Part shown: positions 29,395-38,621 of the stretch, piece by piece | Layout: the number at the start of each line of letters is the position of its first letter | How positions within the stretch are numbered: the stretch's first letter is position 1 | DNA from: a bacterium HR10 | GTDB lineage: Bacteria > Acidobacteriota > Blastocatellia > HR10 | Direction: 5' to 3' | NCBI GenBank assembly: GCA_002923315.1 | Contig: BEHM01000022.1 | Coordinates: 1-57,284, forward strand | DNA length: 57,284 nucleotides | Notes under the pieces: generated by a model | The model's input: only the letters and a program-made list of their open reading frames with translations | What the model was told of the DNA's origin: nothing | Database searches by the model: none | Position numbers and translations under genes: made by a program

Positions 29395-30351
29395 ATGAGG
29401 ACGCTTGGGATAATGGGATTCGCCCTCGCGGTCGGATGCGCCATCCTGTGGACCTTTCAGGTGAGCGCCGAAGGCGCGCCCGCAGCGAGTCCTGATGAGG
29501 GATACTTGGGCGTCTACGTGACCGATCTCACGCCGGAGAAGGCTCGGGCGCTTCGCACACCTGGCGAATATGGCGTCCTCGTTGTGGAGGTCGCCGAGGA
29601 GAGTCCGGCGGCGCGGGCCGGGATCAAGGAGAACGACGTCATCATCGAATTCAACGGCATCCGCGTCGAAGGCGAGGTCCAATTCGGGCGCCTCGTGCGC
29701 GAGACGCCTCCCGGCCGCACCGTCCCGATCAAGCTCGTGCGCGACGGGAAGACGCAGGAGCTGAAGGTCACCTTGGGCTCTCGCCGACCGATCACCATCG
29801 GTCCCGACTTCCGCTTCGACTTGAGGATCCCAGAGATTCGCATCCCGCCGATCGTCGTGCAACTGGGCGGATACTCGCTGCTGGGCATCCGTGTCCAGGA
29901 CCTCACCGAGCAATTGGGAGAGTACTTCGGCGTGCCCGACGGGCGGGGCGTGCTCATCACCTTCGTGCGGGCGGGAAGTCCGGCCGAGCGCGCCGGCTTG
30001 CGCGCGGGTGACGTCATCGTGGCGGTGGACGACAGAGACGTGCGCAACGTGCGCGAGTTCACGCGCGCTCTCGCGACGCGGGAAGGGGAGGTCTCGCTGA
30101 CGATCGTTCGGAACAAGGAGAGGCAGAAGGTCACCGTGACGCTCGAGCGCCGCGAGCGACCGAGCCGATGGTATTACGATCAGGGTGAGACCGAACGGGA
30201 GCTGTGGGAGGAACAATGGCGAGCGGTCGAGCGAGCGCTCCGGGAGTTCGCGCAGGCGCTTCGGGACTGCGAGCGCGAACGTCAACGGCAGCGGCAGGAG
30301 CGACCCGCGCCGACCCTTCGCGGGCGATGGGTCTCAACCTCCCTGCTGTGA
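29395..30351 (+). CDS. Exported protein with two PDZ domains
   Basis: 318 residues with a signal peptide (MRTLGIMGFALAVGCAILWT). PDZ1 covers about 36-125: GYLGVYVTDLTPEKARAL and then SPAARAGIKENDVIIEFNGI. PDZ2 covers about 160-250: LLGIRVQDLTEQLGEYFGV and SPAERAGLRAGDVIVAVDD. A charged, arginine- and glutamate-rich coiled tail ends the protein. There is no protease domain, so it is likely a periplasmic scaffold or adaptor rather than an HtrA protease. GGAGG precedes the ATG at 29395. The last 18 bp overlap the convergent mobA gene. Confidence 0.85.
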   Translation: MRTLGIMGFALAVGCAILWTFQVSAEGAPAASPDEGYLGVYVTDLTPEKARALRTPGEYGVLVVEVAEESPAARAGIKENDVIIEFNGIRVEGEVQFGRLVRETPPGRTVPIKLVRDGKTQELKVTLGSRRPITIGPDFRFDLRIPEIRIPPIVVQLGGYSLLGIRVQDLTEQLGEYFGVPDGRGVLITFVRAGSPAERAGLRAGDVIVAVDDRDVRNVREFTRALATREGEVSLTIVRNKERQKVTVTLERRERPSRWYYDQGETERELWEEQWRAVERALREFAQALRDCERERQRQRQERPAPTLRGRWVSTSLL

Positions 30352-30960
30352 GCGCGTGTTCCGCCGCTCACGAAAGCGCTGTCGAGCGTGCGCGTAATCG
30401 TCCGGCGTATCGAGATCCCGAAAGAAGTCCTCCGCGCCTGGCAAATGGGCGACCTCTGAGAACGTGAGGAAGCGAACGTTGAGGCGTTCGAGCAATCGGA
30501 TCATCCGCCGTTCGCCTCGCTCGATCGCCTCCGTCACTTTGGGTAAACACGTGACGGAATAGACGGCGCAGAGTGGCTGCGGACGTCCCTGCGCGTCCAG
30601 TGGAATGAGCGCCTCGCCCTCTTGAAAGGTCTCCGCGAGCAGGCCGAGGAACGCGCCCGTGAGAAACGGTAGATCGCATGCGAGGACGAGGGCCGCCTCC
30701 CTTCGACATCGCACGAGCGCCGCATGAAGACCGGCCAGCGGTCCCACGCCCTCATAAAGATCCGAAGCGACGGCGATCTCCGCCTTCTGGCAGAAGGCCC
30801 TCACGCGAGGGTCGGATGTGATCACCGTGATCTCCGGGGTCACAACGCGCGCGGCAGCGATCACCCATTCCAGACACCGCTTTCCCCCGAGAGGGAGGAG
30901 GGCTTTGTTCCGCCCCATGCGGGTGCTTAGTCCTCCAGCTTGGATGAACGCGCCGATCAC
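30334..30960 (-). CDS. mobA: Molybdenum cofactor guanylyltransferase MobA
   Basis: Nucleotidyltransferase that joins GMP to molybdopterin to give the MGD cofactor. About 208 residues. The N-terminal IGAFIQAGGLSTRMGRNKAL is the GTP-binding signature (usual LAGGxSxRMGxxKA). LACDLPFLTGAFL near residue 95 carries the metal-binding aspartate. DTPDDYAHARQ near the end is the common C-terminal motif. The start is the GTG at 30960, with GAGGGG upstream; the longer open frame above it overlaps the divergent S55-like gene and is rejected. No molybdoenzyme is in the window. Confidence 0.88.
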   Translation of the reverse strand: MIGAFIQAGGLSTRMGRNKALLPLGGKRCLEWVIAAARVVTPEITVITSDPRVRAFCQKAEIAVASDLYEGVGPLAGLHAALVRCRREAALVLACDLPFLTGAFLGLLAETFQEGEALIPLDAQGRPQPLCAVYSVTCLPKVTEAIERGERRMIRLLERLNVRFLTFSEVAHLPGAEDFFRDLDTPDDYAHARQRFRERRNTRSQQGG

Positions 30961-30969
30961 GAGCCCCTC

Positions 30970-30998
30970 TTGTCCGCCCCCTCGATTTTTGCCACAAT
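30970..30998 (+). promoter_or_regulatory. Candidate promoter for the S55-like gene
   Basis: TTGTCC (30970-30975) and CACAAT (30993-30998) are separated by 17 nt. The -10 ends 8 nt before the ATG at 31007, and no ribosome-binding site is present, so a leaderless mRNA is possible. Each box matches consensus at four of six positions. Confidence 0.4.
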
Positions 30999-31006
30999 AC
31001 GGGTGT

Positions 31007-32881
31007 ATGAGGCAAGCGGCGAGTCTCGTCTTGGCAGTGAGCTTGAGCATCCCCTGGAGCGTGCCGAACACACCGGCGCAATCGGCGGCGGAACGCTTCT
31101 TCCCTTTGGAGCAAGTGCGACCGGGATTGCGGGGCATCGGTAAGACCGTGTTCGAGGGGGATGAGGTCGAAGAATTCGGCGTGGAGATCCTGGGCGTCTT
31201 GCCCGGTCGGCCCGGACCGAAGCAGAGCATCATCATCGCGCGGCTCGTCGGCCCGCGTCTGGACCGAACGCGCGTCTTCGCCGGGATGAGCGGCAGTCCG
31301 GTCTACATCGGGGGGCGACTTCTGGGCGCCATCGCGTACACCTTTCCCTTCGCGACTGAACCGATCGCCGGCATCACGCCGATTCAGGACATGATGGACG
31401 CGCTCGAAGTCGAGAGCCCGTCGCCCGCCTCGGGCTCGCAGAGATCGGCGCGAACCACTCGCCTCCCTCTCGAGAGCGCGACGGATGCCCTGTCCTGGGG
31501 GCAGGCCTTTCGAGGACTGATCCCCGCCGAGGAGATCGCGATCGAGCCTGAGGCGCTGATGCGGCCGAGCCTGCGCCCACTTCTCGGGCAACGCCTGGTT
31601 CCCATCGCGACGCCGCTCTCGATCTCGGGCCTCTCACCGGAGGCGATGGAGCGCTTCGCTCCAGAGTTGCAGAAGTTCGGATTCTTTCCGATCGTGGGGA
31701 TCTCGGCCGGCGCTGCGATCACCCCATTGGCTCCGATCACACCCGAGACGCTGGCGCCCGGCAAGTCCGTCAGCGTGCAGCTCATGCGCGGCGATCTCTC
31801 GATCGAAGCCATCGGCACGGTGACGCTTCGCGAGGGATCGAAGATCTACGCCTTCGGCCATCGCCTGTTCAACCTCGGGGGAGTGGACATGCCCCTTTCG
31901 GAGGCCTCGACGATCACCATCGTCCCGAGCGCGATGAGCTCCTTCAAGCTGGGCGTCACGGAGCGACTCGTGGGGACATTGCGGCAGGACCGCTCGGCGG
32001 GCGTCCTCGGCATACTGGGCGAAGCTCCGCGAATGATCCCGCTCGCTCTGGAGCTGAAGAAGAGCCGGGGAGGGACGCACACCTATCGCGTCGAGATGAT
32101 CAATAACAGCGTGCTCACGCCGCTTCTGGTGAACCTCGCTGTCTTCAGCGCCATCACCGGGAGCGAACGGAGCTTCGGCGATGCGACACTGCGCGTGCGC
32201 GGAGCGATCAAAATCCGCGGACACGAGGATGTGCTCCTGGATGGCCGCTTCTCGGCGACGAACGAAGCGCCAGTACAAGCGGCCCTCTCGGTCGCTCTTC
32301 CGGTGAGCTATCTGCTCAGCAGCGGCTTTGACGTGACGCTGGAGGGGATTCAGTTGGAGATCGAAGCGCTCGAGCAACGGCGCATGGGGACGCTCGATCG
32401 CGTGTGGGTCAATCGCACCGATGTGCGGCGCGGCGAGACCATCGAGCTGCAGATCTACGCGCGCGCCGAAGATGGGCGCGAAGTCGTCGAGCGCGTGCCG
32501 ATCGAAATCCCGGCCGATGCTCCGCTTGGGCGACTCTCGATCATCGTGGGCGATGGCAATGCGATTCAGGCCTATGATGGGCGACAGGCCACCGCCTCGC
32601 TCAACGCGGTGCAGAGCTTGGCTCAGCTCATCCGCGCGCTCAATCGCTTGCGCAAGAGCGATCGGCTCTACGTCAAGCTCATTCACTCCAGTCCAGGCGC
32701 CATTGTGAAGAACGAGGAGCTGCCGGCGCTGCCCCCCTCGGTCCTGGCGACGATCGGATCCGAGCGCACGGCCGGAGGGTATCACCCCCTCCCCTATACG
32801 ACGCTCAAGGAGATCGAGTTGCCTCCGGGCGAGTTCCTCATCACTGGCCACCGACAGGTCTCCATCACCGTGGTGCGATAG
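31007..32881 (+). CDS. SpoIVB/S55-like exported serine protease
   Basis: 624 residues with an N-terminal signal peptide. The serine motif RVFAGMSGSPVYIGGRLLGA near residue 85 is the GMSGSP block of the S55 (SpoIVB) family, with the nucleophilic serine. A second family block, IYAFGHRLFNLGGVDMPLSE near residue 280, carries the likely histidine. In SpoIVB the histidine region precedes the serine region; here the order is reversed. The C-terminal 250 residues are beta-rich. No sporulation genes are present. Its substrate is unknown, perhaps an envelope protein. Confidence 0.72.
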   Translation: MRQAASLVLAVSLSIPWSVPNTPAQSAAERFFPLEQVRPGLRGIGKTVFEGDEVEEFGVEILGVLPGRPGPKQSIIIARLVGPRLDRTRVFAGMSGSPVYIGGRLLGAIAYTFPFATEPIAGITPIQDMMDALEVESPSPASGSQRSARTTRLPLESATDALSWGQAFRGLIPAEEIAIEPEALMRPSLRPLLGQRLVPIATPLSISGLSPEAMERFAPELQKFGFFPIVGISAGAAITPLAPITPETLAPGKSVSVQLMRGDLSIEAIGTVTLREGSKIYAFGHRLFNLGGVDMPLSEASTITIVPSAMSSFKLGVTERLVGTLRQDRSAGVLGILGEAPRMIPLALELKKSRGGTHTYRVEMINNSVLTPLLVNLAVFSAITGSERSFGDATLRVRGAIKIRGHEDVLLDGRFSATNEAPVQAALSVALPVSYLLSSGFDVTLEGIQLEIEALEQRRMGTLDRVWVNRTDVRRGETIELQIYARAEDGREVVERVPIEIPADAPLGRLSIIVGDGNAIQAYDGRQATASLNAVQSLAQLIRALNRLRKSDRLYVKLIHSSPGAIVKNEELPALPPSVLATIGSERTAGGYHPLPYTTLKEIELPPGEFLITGHRQVSITVVR

Positions 32882-32920
32882 GGCGTGAGATGCCGGGTGC
32901 CATTCATCCCCGCGAGACCG

Positions 32921-32940
32921 GGACAAGGCGCCGCTTGTCC
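32921..32940. repeat. Hairpin between S55-like and propeller genes
   Basis: GGACAAG and CTTGTCC form a 7-bp stem with a 6-nt loop. There is no T-run. A related sequence (CCGGGACAAG, then CCGCTTGT) recurs just after the propeller gene at 35277-35308. It could be a weak terminator or a small dispersed repeat. Confidence 0.5.
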
Positions 32941-32994
32941 TCTCTCACATCCGGATATGTCACCGGGGCCATCCCCACCAAGGAGAAGATGCGC

Positions 32995-35274
32995 ATGATC
33001 GAAAAGTCGCTCCCTCCTTTCGCACGTCAGGCGCTCGCCCTCCGATTCGTGGATCGGCGAGTCCCATACCGCGTTCGCGCGAGAGTCTCCCGATCCGCGA
33101 TCGCCTTAAGTTTGACCCTCCTGATGGGCGTCCTCTCCATTCAGGCCATCGCCGGAGGGACGCAGTATTGGCAGCCTCAGGGGCAGGCGGCTTATCTGCG
33201 CGGAGATCCCGAAGGGATCTCCATCTCGCGCGAAGGACGGCTTCTGCTGGCTCCCGCGCTCGTCCCCGTCTTCGACACCGGACAAGCGTTCATCTGGTCG
33301 AGCGTCGCCGACCGAAAAGGGAACATCTACCTGGGGACGGGACATGAGGGGAAGGTCTTCCGCGTGGACCCGCAAGGAAAAGGCGCGCTCCTCCTCGATA
33401 CGGAGGAGCTGGATGTCACCGCCCTGGCCGTTGACGCGGAGGACAACATCTACGTGGGGACTTCTCCCCAGGGAAAGGTGTATCGCGTGACTCCCCATGG
33501 TCAGAGTGCGGTGTTCTTCGATCCCGAGGACACGTATATTTGGTCGCTCGCCGTCCACGGGGATACGCTCTTTGTCGGCACGGGCGCGAAAGGACGAATT
33601 TACCGCGTTGACAAGGCGGGTCGAGGGCACGTGCTCATTGATACGAAGGAGACGAACATCATGGCGCTCGTTGTGGATCCCACCGGAGCGGTGATCGCAG
33701 GGACGGACCCCGGGGGATTGGTCCTGAAGGTGACGCCTCAAGGCCGAGCCTTCGCGCTCTATGATTCGCCGGTGCGAGAGATTCACGATCTGTGGCTCAC
33801 CCCAGACGGGACGATATATGCGCTCGGATTGAGCGAGCGGGAGACGCGCTCGACGTCGGCCCCCTCGCCCTCCCCTCCTCCGCCGGTGACCGCCACAAGC
33901 AGCACGGGCAGCGTGACGGTGACCATCACCAGCTTCGATCTCACGCCGCCGATCGCGGCCGAACCCGAAGGGCAGAAGGTGAACGCGGTGCTCTATCGCC
34001 TCCGCCCGTCGGGGGAAGTGGAGACCCTGTGGAGCGCCCCGTCCACAAGCGCCTTCTGCGTGATGCTGGACGATGCCGGGAACGTGCTTCTGGGGACGAA
34101 CGACAAAGGGCGCATCTACGCGGTGGATCCGCAGGGGAATGCGACCCTTCTTGTGCAAACCTCCGAGGCGCAGATCTCCCGCTTTGTGCGCAGCCGCCTC
34201 GGGCTCTTCGTGGCGACGAGCAACTTGGGCAAACTCTTTCGTCTGGGGCCGGAATGGGCGGCGCGCGGCACATATGAATCCCCCGTCTTCGATGCGCGGT
34301 TCATCGCGCAGTGGGGCACGATCACGTGGCAGAACCAAGTGGGACGGATCGAGGTCCGAACGCGCACGGGGAACACGGAAGCCCCGGATGAGACCTGGAG
34401 CGAATGGTCGCCACCGGTAAGCAATGGAGGAAAGGTGACGAGTCCGCCGGCGCGATTCATTCAATTCCGCCTGACGCTCATGGCGGATCAGGATGTTGGG
34501 GGCAACGCCCGCGCGGGCGCAAGGTCGCGCCCTCAAGTCGAAGGCTTTCGCATCGCGTATCTCCCGCAGAATGTGAGGCCGACGATCGCCTCGCTCGATA
34601 TCCTCCCCTCGGGCGTCGCCTTGCAAGAGGTCCCGCAGCAACCGATGGATCCGGGCATCCTCAGCTCCGGCCTCGATCCCTCGATCTTCGGCGTGAGCGC
34701 CAACGTCCCCCCACGGCGCGTGTATCAGCGCGGAGCGCGCTCCTTCCAGTGGACGGCGAGCGATCCAAACGGTGATCAGCTCGTCTACAGCCTCTTCTAT
34801 CGGAACGTGAGCGAAGGGCAGTGGCGATCGCTCGTTCGCGATCTCACACAAACGTTCTACACGCTGGATACGGAGATGTTGCCCGATGGCTGGTACATCT
34901 TCCGACTCGTCGCGAGCGACCTCCCGTCGAACGCTCCGGAGCGCGCGCTTGAAGCGGAGCGGCTCACCGAGCCGATCTTGATTGACAACACGCCGCCGGT
35001 GATCCGCGCCACGGCGCCTCGTCTCACCGGACGTCGCGTGGAAGTGACGTTCACGGCCACGGACGCGACCAGCGATATCGCGCGCGCCGAAGTCAGTGTG
35101 AACGGCGGACGCTGGCAACAGCTCCTCCCGGACGACGGCATCGCGGATTCGCCTGAGGAGGCTTTCACCGTGCGCATCGAAGCGGAAGCGCCGGGTGAGC
35201 ACACGATCACCGTGCGCGTCCTCGATATGCAGGGGAATGCCGGCTCCCACAAAGTGACGGTCATCATCCCCTGA
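32995..35274 (+). CDS. Large exported beta-propeller protein
   Basis: 759 residues from the ATG at 32995, which has AAGGAG 9 nt upstream; the ATG at 32989 is too close to it. A long basic N-region precedes the hydrophobic core IALSLTLLMGVLSIQAIAGG. At least six propeller-like repeats follow, of the form NIYVGTSPQGKVYRVTPHG, LFVGTGAKGRIYRVDKAG and VLLGTNDKGRIYAVDPQG. A proline/serine/threonine linker lies near residue 290. The C-terminal third has beta-sandwich-type modules. A binding role at the cell surface is likely; no enzyme motif is seen. Confidence 0.82.
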   Translation: MIEKSLPPFARQALALRFVDRRVPYRVRARVSRSAIALSLTLLMGVLSIQAIAGGTQYWQPQGQAAYLRGDPEGISISREGRLLLAPALVPVFDTGQAFIWSSVADRKGNIYLGTGHEGKVFRVDPQGKGALLLDTEELDVTALAVDAEDNIYVGTSPQGKVYRVTPHGQSAVFFDPEDTYIWSLAVHGDTLFVGTGAKGRIYRVDKAGRGHVLIDTKETNIMALVVDPTGAVIAGTDPGGLVLKVTPQGRAFALYDSPVREIHDLWLTPDGTIYALGLSERETRSTSAPSPSPPPPVTATSSTGSVTVTITSFDLTPPIAAEPEGQKVNAVLYRLRPSGEVETLWSAPSTSAFCVMLDDAGNVLLGTNDKGRIYAVDPQGNATLLVQTSEAQISRFVRSRLGLFVATSNLGKLFRLGPEWAARGTYESPVFDARFIAQWGTITWQNQVGRIEVRTRTGNTEAPDETWSEWSPPVSNGGKVTSPPARFIQFRLTLMADQDVGGNARAGARSRPQVEGFRIAYLPQNVRPTIASLDILPSGVALQEVPQQPMDPGILSSGLDPSIFGVSANVPPRRVYQRGARSFQWTASDPNGDQLVYSLFYRNVSEGQWRSLVRDLTQTFYTLDTEMLPDGWYIFRLVASDLPSNAPERALEAERLTEPILIDNTPPVIRATAPRLTGRRVEVTFTATDATSDIARAEVSVNGGRWQQLLPDDGIADSPEEAFTVRIEAEAPGEHTITVRVLDMQGNAGSHKVTVIIP

Positions 35275-35494
35275 GGCCGGGACAAGTCGCGCGCCCACAA
35301 CCGCTTGTGAGCGGACGCAGGAGATCGGCGCTTGAGACCGCGCCGTCCGTGTCGGCCGGAACGAGCAGTCCGGGACTGAGGGCGCTGACTTCAGGACCTC
35401 CGCTCAGGAGCGAGCTCTCCCACGCACAAAGGGGAACTTTTCCGCGCGGGCATCGTTTCACATGCAGAAGGCGAAAGAAAGGAGGCGAAGGAAT
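35275..35494. other. Gap before the STAS gene
   Basis: 220 bp. It starts with a short hairpin, CACAA-CCGC-TTGTG (35296-35309), that could end the propeller transcript. It ends with AAAGGAGG at 35478-35485, the ribosome-binding site of the STAS gene. I see nothing else. Confidence 0.4.
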
Positions 35495-35977
35495 ATGCCA
35501 GAGAACGCGCGGATGTGGCTCAGGCATCCCGATCGCGCGTCTTCTCATCACATTTTTCGGTCATCGGGAGGGGAGGCCGAAGCGATGAGGAGCGTGATGG
35601 CGAAGGGAGAACCGGCGCTGCGCGTCACCTCTCGCCCGATGGGCGAGAGCCTCCTGATCCGCGTCCAGGGAAAGCTCACGGCCGCGACGGTCTCCACCTT
35701 CGATGCAGCGATCGCAGCAGCCTTGCGCTCAGACGCCCGCGCTCTCGTGATAGATCTCTGCGAGGTCACGGACATAGACGCCCGAGGCGTCGGGGAATTG
35801 GTGAGAGCGCATACCCTCGGCCAAACCCACAACCGCTCGGTCCGATTCCTCATTCGGAATGGGCGGATCGCGCGTGTCATCCGATTGGCCAACCTGGATG
35901 AAGCGTTGACGCTCTTGGAAGACGCTTCAGGACCCACGCCGCACCACGCTGAGCTGGAGTCGCACAGCCCCTTGTGA
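35495..35977 (+). CDS. STAS domain protein, anti-sigma antagonist-like
   Basis: About 160 residues. The STAS domain covers about 38-140: LLIRVQGKLTAATVSTFDAA, then ALVIDLCEVTDIDARGVGEL. In SpoIIAA-type antagonists the phosphorylated serine lies in DSSGLG. Here the block is DARGVG, so there is no serine to phosphorylate. I start at the ATG at 35495, 9 nt after AAAGGAGG. The ATG at 35585 also has a GGAGG nearby and would give a protein starting at the domain itself. No kinase or sigma partner gene is adjacent. Confidence 0.75.
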   Translation: MPENARMWLRHPDRASSHHIFRSSGGEAEAMRSVMAKGEPALRVTSRPMGESLLIRVQGKLTAATVSTFDAAIAAALRSDARALVIDLCEVTDIDARGVGELVRAHTLGQTHNRSVRFLIRNGRIARVIRLANLDEALTLLEDASGPTPHHAELESHSPL

Positions 35978-36123
35978 TCCCACCTGCGCCCCTGATGGGG
36001 AGGCGGTGAGGCCTGAATCACCGCCTCCACTTCTCCCGCTTCCTCAGCTCGAATTTCCCACACGGGGTTCTGTGACTTCTCGAAAGGACTGAGGGAAGGT
36101 GCGGAGGACCGGACAGATGCCAT

Positions 36124-37524
36124 TCATCGCCGAGCTCGAACGAGTGCGGGGACCATCGCCCCGAGAGCCGCGAGCAGCCCCAGAGCGATCGGAGGCAAAT
36201 CGGCACTCCCACGATGGCCGATCACCACGTGCGCACTCGCCGTCACCACAAGCGCGAGGATGATCGCCGCGAGCGCATCCCGCTCCTTCGGACGCGAAGA
36301 GAAGAGCCCGAGGACCAAGGGGATGAACAACGCCGCCGAGAGCAGGGTGTAAAAGATCGAGAGGGCGGAGATGATCGAGGGCAGCACGATCGCCAGCAGA
36401 ACCCCCAGGACCCCGGCGGCGACGGCCGCGCCTCGGCTGATGCGCAGCAACTCGCGCTCGGATGCGTGAGGTCGGATGAACGTCCTGTACAAATCTTGCG
36501 CGAGCGATGTCGAGAGCATGAAAAGAACGGCGTCTGCGGAACTCACCTCCGCTGAGAAGATCGCCGCGAGCATGAGGCCGCCCAACCAGGCCGGCAGCAT
36601 CGAGACGAGCGCCGTCGGCAGCGCCAGCTCACGATTTTCCAAAGTGGGGTGCACAGCGCGAGTCGCCATGCCGATCACCACCGGAAGGAACGCGAAGAGC
36701 AAGAGAATACACGCGTTCGCTCCCACGCCGATGCGCACCGCGCGCGCCGAGCGCGCGCCGTACACCTTCTGCAATAATCCCGGCGAGACGATGAATGACG
36801 GAGCCAGCATGAGGAGGTATCCGAGCGCATCGGTCCCGCGCGATCCCATCAGCTCGAAATATCCCGATCCGACCGCATCCTGCGCGCGAATCGCTTCGCG
36901 CATGCCCGCCCATCCGCCGGCACGATCCAGGACGACGGGGAGAGCGAGCGCGAAGCCGCTCACTTTCACGACCACTTGCGCGACATTGACCCACGAGGCC
37001 GAGACCAACCCTCCGGCGGCGAAATAGAGGATCGTGACGACCCCACCGAGCAGGCACCCCACCGGCTTCGATACACCAGCGACGACGTTCAGAATCCATG
37101 CGACGGCGATCCACTGTCCGGCCAGAATCGCGAGCGCTCCGATCCAGAGGATGACGGCGATCGTGCCGCGCACCTTGCGACCGTAGCGATATTCCAGATA
37201 ATCACCGACGGTGTAGAGGCCCCGTTGCGCGGCCACCTCCCAGATCTTCGGGCCGACGATGAAAGCCAGGATCAGGCTCCCTAATCCGGCCGATCCCACC
37301 CACCACCATCCCGAGAGGCCGAAGCGGTATCCGAGCCCAGCCGCCCCGACTGTGGATCCGGCCCCGATATTAGCCGCTAGGAGAGTCGCCAGGAGTACGC
37401 CCGATCCCAGACTTCGACGCGCGACGAAGAAATCGGCGGCCGTGCGCACCGAACGCGAGGCGAGAAGACCGAGGAGGATGAGCGCCCCGGAGTAGATGAG
37501 CAACAGGAGCACGTAGCCGTTCAT
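36124..37524 (-). CDS. Sodium:solute symporter family protein
   Basis: SSS-family secondary transporter of 466 residues with 12-13 hydrophobic segments. DFFVARRSLGSGVLLATLLA near residue 32, then GAGSTVGAAGLGYRFGLSGW, are the conserved TM1-TM2 blocks. The segment FSAEVSSADAVLFMLSTSLA near residue 320 is the TM8 sodium-site region. The substrate (sugar, proline, pantothenate or other) is not predictable. Its start overlaps the stop of the P1 peptidase gene by 4 nt, so transport and peptide hydrolysis may be linked. Confidence 0.88.
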   Translation of the reverse strand: MNGYVLLLLIYSGALILLGLLASRSVRTAADFFVARRSLGSGVLLATLLAANIGAGSTVGAAGLGYRFGLSGWWWVGSAGLGSLILAFIVGPKIWEVAAQRGLYTVGDYLEYRYGRKVRGTIAVILWIGALAILAGQWIAVAWILNVVAGVSKPVGCLLGGVVTILYFAAGGLVSASWVNVAQVVVKVSGFALALPVVLDRAGGWAGMREAIRAQDAVGSGYFELMGSRGTDALGYLLMLAPSFIVSPGLLQKVYGARSARAVRIGVGANACILLLFAFLPVVIGMATRAVHPTLENRELALPTALVSMLPAWLGGLMLAAIFSAEVSSADAVLFMLSTSLAQDLYRTFIRPHASERELLRISRGAAVAAGVLGVLLAIVLPSIISALSIFYTLLSAALFIPLVLGLFSSRPKERDALAAIILALVVTASAHVVIGHRGSADLPPIALGLLAALGAMVPALVRARR

Positions 37525-38621
37525 CTGGCGTCGGCAGCACGAAGCAGATCGCGAGCAGCCGGATAGCCGGGCACACTCTCGGCCTTCAGGACGGCGCGGA
37601 CCACGGCCTCGGCAACGACTTCGGCCGCCAGCGCTCCGACAAGGCCGAGATCGGCACCTCGCACCCGCCCCATCGAGAGCGCGAACAGCGTATCGCCATC
37701 AAACGGCATGTGCACGGGACGAATGGCGCGAGCCAATCCATCATGCCCCATCTGAGCGATCTTGGTCATCCCCGCTTTGTCAAACGCCGCATTGGTCGCG
37801 ATGACACCGAGGGTCGTGTTCTCCCCGGGCCGAAGCGAAGCCGGCCTCTCCCCCCTTCGCAGAAGTGCCAGAGCATCCGCCAAGTGCTTCCCATCCGGCG
37901 TGCGGACTCCGGCCAGGATGCGCCCCGTCCGGGGATCAACGACATCCCCTACAGCATTGACGACCACCAGCGCCGCCACGATCACCTCGCCCACCCGCAC
38001 GCTCGCCGTTCCCAATCCCCCCTTCATCGCGCGATCCAGACCGAACAACTTCCCGACGGTCGCGCCAGCCCCCGCGCCCACGTTTCCCTCTTCGACCGGC
38101 CCAGCGGAGGCGCGCACACAGGCACGATACCCTGCTTCACGGTCCGGGCGAATTCGCGGGTCTCCCACCGCCAGATCGAACAGGATCGCCGCCGGCACAA
38201 TCGGGACCTTCGCCACACGCGTCTCAAAACCGATGCCGCGTTCTTCAAGGTACTGCATGACGCCGGAGGCCGCATCTAATCCGAACGCGCTCCCGCCCGC
38301 GAGGACGACCGCATGCACCTTCTGCACGGTATGAATCGGATTGAGCAGATCCGTCTCCCGCGTTCCCGGAGCCGAGCCACGTACGTCCACGCCGGCGATG
38401 GCTCCCTCTTCAGCGAGGACGACTGTGCAGCCCGTGGGACGTTGCGAATGGGTGAAATGTCCGACTTTGATCCCCGGGACGTCCGTCAACCCACCCGGAG
38501 ACGCCCTCGGCTCGTGCCTCTCCGATTCAGGGGGTCCTGCTATCATTTTCCTCCCCAAGACGCCACAGGCCAGCAGCGAGAGCGCTTGCTGATGAAACGC
38601 CCGCCGCGTGAGTCGCTCCAT
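37521..38621 (-). CDS. P1 family (S58/DmpA-like) peptidase
   Basis: 366 residues. The N-terminus has a twin-arginine-like signal, LTRRAFHQQALSLLACG. The N-terminal nucleophile fold is marked by GLTDVPGIKVGHFT near residue 44, GSAFGLDAASGVMQYLEE near 110, GNVGAGAGATVGK near 180 and ENTTLGVIATNA near 268, where self-cleavage would expose the threonine or serine nucleophile. DmpA-type enzymes are aminopeptidases or amidases for beta- or D-amino peptides. It forms an operon with the symporter downstream and the M20-like gene upstream, with no gap to the latter. Confidence 0.85.
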   Translation of the reverse strand: MERLTRRAFHQQALSLLACGVLGRKMIAGPPESERHEPRASPGGLTDVPGIKVGHFTHSQRPTGCTVVLAEEGAIAGVDVRGSAPGTRETDLLNPIHTVQKVHAVVLAGGSAFGLDAASGVMQYLEERGIGFETRVAKVPIVPAAILFDLAVGDPRIRPDREAGYRACVRASAGPVEEGNVGAGAGATVGKLFGLDRAMKGGLGTASVRVGEVIVAALVVVNAVGDVVDPRTGRILAGVRTPDGKHLADALALLRRGERPASLRPGENTTLGVIATNAAFDKAGMTKIAQMGHDGLARAIRPVHMPFDGDTLFALSMGRVRGADLGLVGALAAEVVAEAVVRAVLKAESVPGYPAARDLLRAADAR

